Of a stretch of DNA of 13,702 nucleotides, positions 1 through 7,100 are shown in pieces. This DNA is from DASRTE01 sp035656095 (GTDB taxonomy: Bacteria > Actinomycetota > Actinomycetes > Jiangellales > Jiangellaceae). Every line of letters starts with the position of its first letter. Positions within the stretch are counted from its first letter, which is position 1. The position numbers and the translations under genes are program-made. The notes below the pieces were generated by a model, which searched no databases, had not been told where the DNA came from, and saw nothing but the letters and a program-made list of their open reading frames with translations. The stretch spans positions 1-13,702 of the forward strand of contig DASRTE010000204.1 of the NCBI GenBank assembly GCA_035656095.1, written 5' to 3'.

Positions 1-77
1 CAAGGCCGCTGACCTGACCGGAGCCGCTCACCTCCGTTGAGGCGCAAATCGACCCGACCTTGGCACGTCCACACTGG

Positions 78-155
78 CTAGATGTCGTCGTTTCGTTCCG
101 CGATCTTGCGCGCCCACTCACCGCCCGCCAGCCGCCAGACATGCCGTTCCACCTC
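78..155 (-). pseudogene. Possible 3' remnant of an unidentified gene
   Basis: A 25-codon open stretch on the minus strand reads EVERHVWRLAGGEWARKIAE followed by RNDDI and a TAG stop. Codon use is strongly GC-ending, as in the real genes nearby, and the composition (Trp, charged residues, acidic end) looks like a genuine C-terminus. It has no plausible start: an in-frame TGA lies just upstream. It lies directly downstream of the truncated methyltransferase but in another frame, so it may be the tail of that gene after an internal deletion, or of a different gene brought in by the rearrangement. I do not recognise the family. Confidence 0.25.
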
Positions 156-163
156 AGATCAGC

Positions 164-436
164 CTACGTCCCGCCCAGGGCGCCCGAGCCGCTCCCGAGG
201 TCGACGACACTCTCTCCCGGCTGGAGGTCGGCCAGGTCGAAGAAGTACCCGACACCGGCCAACGACTCGACGGCACCGCCAGGTACGGGCGCGAGCCGGT
301 CCGCGTCGTACCCGACGCGCAGGGCCACCGGCGTGCCGAGCTCGAAGTGGAACGGGTCGTCGGGCCGCTGCGCCACGTGCCGGTACATGTCCTTGACCTT
401 GGCCTCGAGCTCTTGGGTGTCCACGGCTGCCGACAT
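164..436 (-). pseudogene. Truncated SAM-dependent methyltransferase (ArsM-like), N-terminal fragment
   Basis: About 90 residues match the start of the ArsM-like class I methyltransferases of actinobacteria: an N-terminal helix (VKDMYRHVA), the segment AGVGYFFDLADLQPGE, then the SAM-binding motif I VVDLGSGSG. Family members are normally well over 200 residues, but this frame stops at 164 about six codons after motif I, so most of the Rossmann fold and any catalytic cysteines are missing. I chose the ATG at 436 over the GTG at 445 because GGAGGTG (449-443) sits six bases upstream of it and overlaps the GTG. A good promoter lies upstream (474-502). It is divergent from an ArsR-rhodanese gene, an arrangement expected if that regulator controlled it. 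It is almost certainly non-functional unless the break is an assembly error. Confidence 0.7.
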
Positions 437-456
437 TGTCGCCACCTCCAGGCGTG

Positions 457-474
457 TTCAATAATTCTCTTGAA
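457..474. promoter_or_regulatory. Probable ArsR-family operator 1
   Basis: Dyad of TTCAA, eight bases, TTGAA. It contains CTCTTGAAT (467-475), which recurs at 508-516, 41 bases away, close to four helical turns. It lies over the start region of the minus-strand promoter. AT-rich dyads of this kind are typical ArsR/SmtB sites. Assignment to the adjacent regulator is inferred. Confidence 0.45.
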
Positions 475-502
475 TAAGACTCCTCCGTGCTACCCTTGTC
501 AA
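474..502 (-). promoter_or_regulatory. Sigma70-type promoter of the methyltransferase remnant
   Basis: On the minus strand there is a perfect -35 TTGACA (502-497), a 17-base spacer, and a -10 TCTTAT (479-474). Transcription would start around 467 and reach the RBS at 449-443. Two TTGAA-type dyads lie at its edges, which fits repression by the neighbouring ArsR-family protein. Confidence 0.6.
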
Positions 503-514
503 GGGAACTCTTGA
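499..514. promoter_or_regulatory. Probable ArsR-family operator 2
   Basis: Dyad of TCAAG, six bases, CTTGA, overlapping the -35 element of the minus-strand promoter and lying just upstream of the ArsR-rhodanese start. It shares CTCTTGAAT with operator 1. The placement would allow simultaneous control of both divergent genes. Confidence 0.45.
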
Positions 515-540
515 ATTAACTCGTGGTTGGACTCGACGAC

Positions 541-1227
541 ATGGCGGATCACGGCGCAAAGACGGCGCTCTACGACGCCCTGGCGGACTCGGCCAAGGCA
601 CTGGCCAACGGCCGGCGCGCCGAGCTGGTCGACGTCCTCGCGCAAGGCGAGCGGTCGGTGGAGGAACTGGCCGATGAGATCAACCAGACGGTCGCCAACA
701 CGTCCCAACACCTGCAACGTCTGCTGCGGTCAGGCCTGGTCGAGTCGCGCCGCGACGGGACCCGCATCTACTACTCGCTGTCCAGCCCGATCGTCACCAC
801 GCTTTGGCGGACTATGCGGCGAGCCGCCGAGGAGCACGTCGCCGACCTGGAGAGGCTCGCGGCCGACTACGTGGGGGACCGCAGCAAGCTCCGGACCATC
901 ACCCGCGACGACCTCCGAGCTCGGCTGCGCGACGGCGACGTGGTCGTGCTCGACGTCCGACCCGAAGCCGAGTACGCCGCCGGCCACGTCCGCGGCGCCA
1001 TCTCCATCCCCATTCACGACCTGAGGTCGCGGCTCGGTGAGATCCCGGACGGCTCCGAGGTCGTGGCCTACTGCCGCGGCCCCTACTGCGTGTTCGCCGA
1101 CGAGGCCGTACGCATCCTGACCAAGAAGGGCGTTACCGCAGTTCGACTCGAGGACGGCTTCCCGGAATGGGCCGGCGCGCGACTACCCGCTGCCAAGGCC
1201 AATCGCCAGCGAAAGTTCACCTCCTGA
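541..1227 (+). CDS. ArsR-family transcriptional regulator fused to a rhodanese domain
   Basis: A 228-residue protein. The N-terminal winged helix (about residues 10-80) includes the recognition region NTSQHLQRLLRSGLVESRRD and the wing GTRIYYSLS. The C-terminal rhodanese domain (about 120-215) carries LDVRPEAEYAAGHVRGAISI and the active-site loop CRGPYC, so the persulfide-carrying cysteine is present with a second cysteine five residues later. Fusions of this type are known as sulfur- or redox-sensing repressors; which signal this one senses is unknown. I favour the ATG at 541 because family members begin near MADHGAKTALYDAL; a GTG at 523 would add six residues. Neither has a clear ribosome site, so leaderless translation is possible. 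It is divergent from the truncated methyltransferase, and two dyads lie between them, suggesting autoregulation. The protein looks intact, with its former target gene decayed. Confidence 0.88.
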   Translation: MADHGAKTALYDALADSAKALANGRRAELVDVLAQGERSVEELADEINQTVANTSQHLQRLLRSGLVESRRDGTRIYYSLSSPIVTTLWRTMRRAAEEHVADLERLAADYVGDRSKLRTITRDDLRARLRDGDVVVLDVRPEAEYAAGHVRGAISIPIHDLRSRLGEIPDGSEVVAYCRGPYCVFADEAVRILTKKGVTAVRLEDGFPEWAGARLPAAKANRQRKFTS

Positions 1228-1610
1228 CACGGGACTGAGTGGTGCCCGCCCTGCGCGAGAAGTGGCCGGACTGGTGGCCACGAGGGAAAGGCTGCGCTGT
1301 GTGACCCTCTCGTTGACGCGGCCAACGGGGTTGCGAGCGGGCGACCTGGCAGGCTCGCTGAGGTGATCGACCAGGCCGGCGCGAACAAGCCTCAGTATCT
1401 TCCGCGTCTCCCGCGGTCCGGACTGGTCCGAGTCCACCCGTCCCTCGAGGACAGCGACCGCTCGACGTCGCCCACACCCGAGCCCAAATCTCTGGCATTG
1501 TCGACCAGGCAACGCGGTGAGACCAGCAACCACGAGGAGCGATCTCGGTCAGGCCTCGGACTGTAGACGCGAGAGCGCGGCCACCGCTCCGGCGCTCGTG
1601 AGGAGGGATC
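1228..1610. other. Intergenic region without a recognisable gene
   Basis: About 380 bases between the ArsR-rhodanese gene and the GerW-like gene. The open frames on either strand give low-complexity Arg/Ser/Pro-rich translations typical of non-coding high-GC DNA. One weak hairpin, GTGGCC (1262-1267) with GGCCAC (1276-1281) and an 8-base loop, lies 34 bases after the ArsR stop, but it has no T-tract and is only a tentative terminator. I see nothing else. Confidence 0.5.
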
Positions 1611-1961
1611 ATGAAGATCAGCGACGTTTTCAGCACAGCCCGAGATGCGATCACGGTCGGACGGGTGTTCGCCGAGCCCTACGAGAAGGACGGCGTCACT
1701 GTCATCCCGGCCGCGGTAGTGGGCGGCGGTGGGGGCGGCGGCTCCGGTCATGACGAGAAGGGCCAGGAGGGCGAGGGCGGTGGTTTTGGAGCGGCTGGTC
1801 GCCCGGCCGGTGCGTTCGTCATCAAGGATGGGCAGGTCAGTTGGCGCCCGGCCGTTGACCCAAATCGGATCATCACGATGGTCTGCCTGGTCGTCATTGC
1901 CTACGTGCTCAGCAGGCCACGGCTAGCCCGTGCCCGCGCCGCGTCACCAGCCGCCGAGTAG
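1611..1961 (+). CDS. GerW/YtfJ family (Spore_YtfJ) small protein with C-terminal membrane segment
   Basis: A 116-residue protein with the Spore_YtfJ pattern: VFAEPYEKDGVTVIPAAVV (about 19-37), a Gly-rich stretch (37-45), GHDEKGQEGEGGGFG (46-60) and GRPAGAFVIKDGQVSW (63-78). One hydrophobic segment, about residues 86-101, could anchor it in the membrane with a short basic tail. A strong ribosome site, AGGAGG (1601-1606), lies four bases before the ATG. In Bacillus the family includes GerW, needed for normal spore germination. In actinobacteria the name is widely given to proteins of unknown role, including in non-sporulating lineages, so it does not by itself show sporulation. It appears to be a single-gene unit. 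Confidence 0.85.
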   Translation: MKISDVFSTARDAITVGRVFAEPYEKDGVTVIPAAVVGGGGGGGSGHDEKGQEGEGGGFGAAGRPAGAFVIKDGQVSWRPAVDPNRIITMVCLVVIAYVLSRPRLARARAASPAAE

Positions 1962-2089
1962 CTCGGCCTCCGGGCGGCAGGTGTGCAGCCTGCATGCCTC
2001 AGTTGCGACCCAGTCGATGCTCACTACGGCATCGTTGCCCCTCCTTCTCTCGTCGGCCCTGTCGGCGCTTCTTGTGGAGATTCGACAGC

Positions 2090-2547
2090 TCAGGCTCGGT
2101 TCCGGTTGAAGGCATGGTCAGCGAGGGGGACGAAGAGAGCGCCGCGGACCACGCCAGCGAAAGCCCGGCCTGGCCGGCCACGGTCTGCCCGGGAGCCAGG
2201 GCGTCGTCGCCGAGCATCAGGCCGCGCAGCGCGTTGGCCGCGACGGTGACCGGTTGGTGCTCGGCGAAGCCTTGCAGCCACGTGGGCATGGTCTGGGTCG
2301 GAACAAACACTGCGCTGGTGAACCCGAGCGGGGAACACCGCCATGTGGACGGCAGCCTGTACGGCCTCTGCGGAGTGTACGACCAAGCCGCGGAATGCCA
2401 TCCACCCCCGACAGTGCGAACCCGAATGTCAGGGCAATCGCCAGCCCGGCGATCAGTCCCAGGAGGCTGGTCTGCCAGCGGAACCCGATGGCGACACCAA
2501 CGGCCAGCATCAACACCAGGGTCACGGCCGACCCCGACGGGGCCCAC
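2090..2547 (-). pseudogene. Degraded DrrB-type ABC-2 transporter permease
   Basis: Pieces of one permease can be read in order by changing frame at least three times. From 2525 to about 2405 there is a hydrophobic stretch, LVLMLAVGVAIGF, through GLIAGLAIALTFGFALS. From about 2398 to 2335 comes GLVVHSAEAVQAAVHMAVFP. From about 2328 to 2139 comes FTSAVFVPTQTMPTWLQGF followed by AEHQPVTVAANALRGLMLGD. From about 2140 comes ALFVPLADHAFNRNRA, ending at the TGA at 2090. These match in order the second half of daunorubicin-resistance (DrrB/ABC-2) permeases. A further shift near 2522 would bring in GPVGVGRD upstream. The N-terminal half and the partner ATPase are absent. The frameshifts indicate gene decay, though several assembly indels would look the same. 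Confidence 0.72.
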
Positions 2548-2607
2548 CCGCGCGGTGTGCTACTTGGGCTGATGCGTGTCGTTTGATCTTCGGTTGAGGG
2601 TTTGTGC

Positions 2608-2644
2608 GACTGACAGAGGCGAGTGTCACCCGCATCCGTCAGTC
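2608..2644. repeat. Inverted repeat downstream of the MBL gene
   Basis: GACTGAC (2608-2614) and GTCAGTC (2638-2644) form 7-bp arms around a 23-base loop, starting 11 bases past the end of the MBL-fold gene. The position fits a transcript end, but the loop is long and there is no T-tract, so the terminator role is weak. Confidence 0.25.
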
Positions 2645-2654
2645 CGCACAGCGG

Positions 2655-4160
2655 TCAGGCCCGGCGCAACGACGACGGTCGAGGCTGCCCTGCCGGGGGG
2701 ACGTCGTAGGCGTAGGCCTCCTTGACGTCTCGCTTGCCTGTGTCGGAGAACACCAGGAGCCGCTCGCCGTCGGTGCGGACCCGGATCAAGCCGAAGGCCG
2801 TGCGCCGGAACCCGAAGAACGGTCGTGCCGTGGCCTGGCCCGGCTTCGGCGCGGCGCTCGGGGTGACCAAGCCGGCCATCTCGAAGAAGGCGACCATCTC
2901 GGTGACGAACACGACGCTGGCGTCGCCGCGTGCGTGCCGGCCGAGCGCGTTCATGAGGGTCGCCCGCGGGTGGATGTACTCGGTGCGCGAGGTCTCGTCG
3001 CCCGACGACACCACGGAGACCACGGGGGAGACCGCACCGAGGAAGCCCGGAGCGAACTCGTGGGAGCCGTGGTGGGGGACCTTGAGCACCTCCGACTCCA
3101 GGTCGACTCGCCCTGCTGCGTGCTCGGCCAGGAGCGCCTCCTCGGCGGCGTTGTTGAGGTCGCCGGCGAACAGCATCCGGACGTTCCCGAACTGGAGGCG
3201 GAGCACGACGGAGTGCCCGTTGATCGTGTGGGACGCGCTCAGGGAACCAGGCTCGAAGTCGAGGTGGGCGAGCGGCTTGCCCTCCTTGGGCTCGGCGAGG
3301 AAGGCCAGCCCGGACACGTTCCCCGCCTGGGTCTCGAGCGGGCCGAGCACCTCGACGGCGATGCCGTCCTCGGCGAGGAAGTCGAAGGCGTCGTCGGTGC
3401 CGCGTGCCAGCCGCCGGAACTCGATCGGCCCGGCCGCTTGCCACCCCTCGAGCGCCTTCCGCCACGCCTTGAAGTGCTTGTTCATGCCGCTGGCGGGCAC
3501 GTCGAGCGGGTTGTCCTGAAGGCCGGTGAGGATCGTCCGACCGCCGGCCTTCTTCGTCGGCCCGAGCCGCTCGAGCTCCGGCACCGAGTCCGGCCGCTTC
3601 ACCAGGCCGTTGTGGAAGACCCGCTCGGGGTGGATGAACAGGCGCTTGTGGTCGGCGAGGCCCTCCTCGGTCTCGGACTGGCGGATCTTCGAGAGCCCGG
3701 CGAAGTGGTCGGCGTCGCCGTGGGTCACCACCATGGCGTCGATGGGCCGGCGCGCTGCGGGCGAGGTGCCGCGCAACCGCCCCGCGAGGAACCGGGCGAA
3801 GAGCTGGTTCTCCCCGCCGTCGATCGTGATCAGCTTGCCCGACGGCGTCTGCACCAGCGCACCGTCGCCCTGCTGGACGTCGACGAACGCGACCTGCAGC
3901 ACGTGCACCTCGGCTTCGGGCAGCGCCACCTGCCGGTTGGCCCCGTCGACGCGTAGCCGCCGCTTGAGGAAGCCGGAGGCCGCCACCGGCCGGATGCTCC
4001 CGTCCGGCTGCTCCTTGAAATCGGTGACCTCGACCTCGACCTTGGTGGCGGTTCGGTCGAGGACACGGACGCGGTTGCCCCAGGCGAGGAGCGTCCGTGG
4101 CGAGCCGTCCTCCCGGCGCAATACGGCGAAGTCGACGTTGACCGCGAAGTCCTCTGCCAC
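2655..4160 (-). CDS. ComEC-type metallo-beta-lactamase-fold hydrolase, second gene of the protease-VWA operon
   Basis: A 501-residue protein. Residues about 8-70 look like a small SH3-like beta domain. The MBL fold starts near 84: VDVQQGDGALVQTPSGK and ITIDGGEN (94-118), the metal motif THGDADHFAGL (146-156, HxDxDH), SVVLRLQFGNVRMLFAGDL (317-335) with D334, and LKVPHHGSHEF (359-369) with the ComEC-type HHGS, then HP at 397-398. This motif set is that of the extracellular nuclease-like domain of ComEC/Rec2, but none of the ComEC membrane segments are present. A long insertion (about 157-300) separates the first and later motifs. There is no signal peptide, so it is probably cytoplasmic. GTG start with GGGAGGG (4173-4167) six bases upstream. 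The gap to the upstream protease gene is 12 bases, so the two are surely co-transcribed. Substrate unknown; a nuclease or phosphodiesterase is the natural guess. Confidence 0.88.
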   Translation of the reverse strand: MAEDFAVNVDFAVLRREDGSPRTLLAWGNRVRVLDRTATKVEVEVTDFKEQPDGSIRPVAASGFLKRRLRVDGANRQVALPEAEVHVLQVAFVDVQQGDGALVQTPSGKLITIDGGENQLFARFLAGRLRGTSPAARRPIDAMVVTHGDADHFAGLSKIRQSETEEGLADHKRLFIHPERVFHNGLVKRPDSVPELERLGPTKKAGGRTILTGLQDNPLDVPASGMNKHFKAWRKALEGWQAAGPIEFRRLARGTDDAFDFLAEDGIAVEVLGPLETQAGNVSGLAFLAEPKEGKPLAHLDFEPGSLSASHTINGHSVVLRLQFGNVRMLFAGDLNNAAEEALLAEHAAGRVDLESEVLKVPHHGSHEFAPGFLGAVSPVVSVVSSGDETSRTEYIHPRATLMNALGRHARGDASVVFVTEMVAFFEMAGLVTPSAAPKPGQATARPFFGFRRTAFGLIRVRTDGERLLVFSDTGKRDVKEAYAYDVPPAGQPRPSSLRRA

Positions 4161-4172
4161 CGCCGACCCTCC

Positions 4173-7100
4173 CTACGCGATCCGGACGGAGCGCATCGTC
4201 GTCCGGACGAAGCGTACGCCGGCCCCCGTGGTGCCCTGGACGGTGATCTTGGCGTTGACGCTGCCGGGATAGAGGGCCCCGGGCACGGTCGCCTGCAACG
4301 TGGTCGGCCCGCCGACGCCACTGCCGCCGCCCGGTGGGGTCGGCGGAACCGGCTTCTTCAGCGACGTGCACTTGGTGCGGTGGGCAATGGCCGCCTTGCC
4401 CTCCCTCCGCAGGGACTGGCTGATCGCCAGCGCCTCCCGCAGGTCGGGCGGCACGGCGTCTCGGCGCACGGACCGCAAGGTCGGCAGGGTCTTCAGCCGC
4501 CGCTGGTAGTCGGTGACCAGCTTGCCCGGCCACGACGTCGGCAGGGTCAGGCACACCTTCCCGGTGAGGTCGACGACGCCGTGGGCGTCCTCCCACACGT
4601 CGACGCGCACGTCGAGGGGCGTCCGCCGCAGGGGGCGCTGGGGGTTGATCGTGACGTCGACGTGGATCGGCGAGCGGATGAACCCGCCGACGGCGTACTG
4701 CGTGTGGGTGCGCCGGGCCGTCGCCACCTCGACCCACCACTGGCCGGCCAGCGGCTCCTCGACCCGGAAGGCGACGTGGCCGGGGCCCTCCAGCCGCCGC
4801 ACCGAAGGATCGAACGGGTGAAGGACCTTCCCGTTGGGCATCCGGAGCCGCACGTTGATCTCGTCGCGCTTCTTCGGGTCGTTCCCGGACCACGACAGCT
4901 TGGGGTCGGCCCAGTTGACGAGGAAGATGGCTTCGGTCGCCGCCGATTTGACCCACGCCCCGACCCGGCTGGCCGACGCCGTGTGCCGCTCGTTGACCAC
5001 CAGTCCGTCGCCGGTCACCTGCTCCCGGATGACATTGAGGATCAGGAACAGGTCGTCGATCGTGGGCATGTAGAGGTACCGGCCGTTCGTGCCGGCGGCG
5101 ACGTCCTCCAGGAGCGTCTGGTCCGACAGCGGGCCCATGGCGCAGGAGTACACGGCGACGTCCGCCGGCAGGCCGCCGGCGACGGTACGAGCATCGGGCG
5201 TGCCGTTGTCGTAGCCGTCCGACAACAGGACGATCGCCTTGCGCCCCAGGCCCGGTGGCAGCATGTCGGCGGCCCGCTGCAGGCCCGGGCCCATCATCGT
5301 CGAGCCGCCGAAGGACAGACCGGTGATCGCGGCGGTGGCGGCGTCGCGGTCGGCCTGGGTGGCGATCGTCCGCAACGAGGCCGGGCTGGTGGAGGGGAAG
5401 TCATCGGTTGCGGTCGAGCCGAAGCTGGCCACGCCGACGGCGTCGTCGATCGCCATGAGGTCGACGAAGCTCCGGGCCGACGTGCGGGTGACGTCGACAT
5501 AGCCGGACCACCCCATCGAGCCCGAGCGGTCGAGGCAAAGGGCGACGTCAACCGGCTCGTCGGCCGGGACCTCGGCGTTGTCGAGGACCAGGGCGAAGTC
5601 CTGCCACGGGGTCGCCACGGCGAACGGGGGCCGGGAGTCGGCCCGGAGTGTGCCGGCGATCACCGTCACCTCGTACACGCCGTTGGGGTTGGCGATGTAC
5701 ACGCACTCGGTGTTGTTGAGCGTATCGAAGGCGCCGCCGGTGGTGGAGAAGCCGTTGGCGAACACGTTGCCGCGGAACACGTTCCCGGTGGCCGTCTCGG
5801 TGACCTCGAGGTCGAGGTCGTTCTGGAGCGCCGGGTTGGCGCCGGCGCCGCCGGGGGCGTCGGTCCAGGACACGGTGATCCGCAGCGGGCGGGTGGTGTC
5901 GACGGCCGCGACCCGGATGGTCCACTCCTGGCCGTTGGTGTCGAAGCCGAGCCGCTCGTCGACCACGATCCGCGGGCCACGGTCGGACGCCGGCGCGGTG
6001 AGGAACAGGTTGTCGAAGCTGACCCTGCCCCACCCCTGGTCGCTGTTCGGGACGTTCGCCATGGGGGTGGGGTCGAGAGCGCTGATCCGTGCCATGGGGG
6101 CGGTACCGGAGACCGTCCGGATGGTGATCGTGTCGGTACCCGCCGCGTAGAACCAGTCGCCCTGGTTGGCGATGGCGGCGACGCTCGCCACCTGGTTCAT
6201 GGTCGACCAGGTCGTGGCGGTCTGTTGTTCCGCCAGCTGCGCCGGATTGATCCCCATGCCCGAGAGCCGGAAGTTGGCCCCGGCCGCCGTCCAGGCGTTG
6301 GGGAGCCGGCGCCAGTTCGGACCACCGGCGATGTCCTCGGCCGTGTTGACGAGCAGGGCCTTCGCCAAGGCGGCCGACGGGAGCTGCCCGGTGTGGTTCC
6401 GCCACCACTCCACCAACAGCGCGCTGAGGCCGGAGACGTGGGGGGCTGCCATGGAGGTGCCGGTCAGAACGGTGTGCTGGGCGTGGGTGGTGCCGCCGGC
6501 ATCGGTGTAGGCCGCCCGGTTCTGCTGCACGCCGGGCGTCACCGGGTCGTTGTCGACCGACGAGCGGGCGGCCACGATGTCGGTACCGGGTGCCACCACG
6601 TGCGGCAGCATCCGGTTGTCCACCGCGGGCCCGCGGCTCGACGACGGCGAGATGCCCCGGACATCGTCCCCGACGAACAGCTCGCCGGGCCTGGCGTTGA
6701 GCGAGTTGCCGACGACGATGGCGTTCTTGCACTCGTGGGGCCGCGTGATCGAGCGGGGGAACCCGCCGTTGTTGCCGGCGGAGAAGACGACCACGATCCG
6801 CTCCTGCACGGCCGTCGCCGGGTCGGGGTCGCGGACGCCACTGTCGACTTCGGCAGCCTGACTGACGTAGCCCTCGTTGTTGAGGCTGCCGCCCCACGAG
6901 TTGTTCATCACCTGGGCGCCGTTGGTGACGGCGTTGGCGACCTGGTCGGAGAAGTCGATGGCCGCACTGCCGGCGCCGAGGACGTTGAGAGAACCGACCT
7001 GGGCGCCGGGGGCGACCCCGAGCCCGAGGGTGAACCCGCCCGGATCGATGTCGCCGGTGGTGCCGTCGCCGGCGGCGATCGACGCGACGTGGGTGCCATG

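Noticed and set aside
1977..1993. GCAGG and CCTGC hairpin after the GerW-like gene
   Set aside because: The stem is only five base pairs and no T-tract follows.
2626..4956. A 776-codon minus-strand frame across the operon junction
   Set aside because: It is an Arg/Pro-rich shadow overlapping two genes with clear catalytic motifs in other frames.
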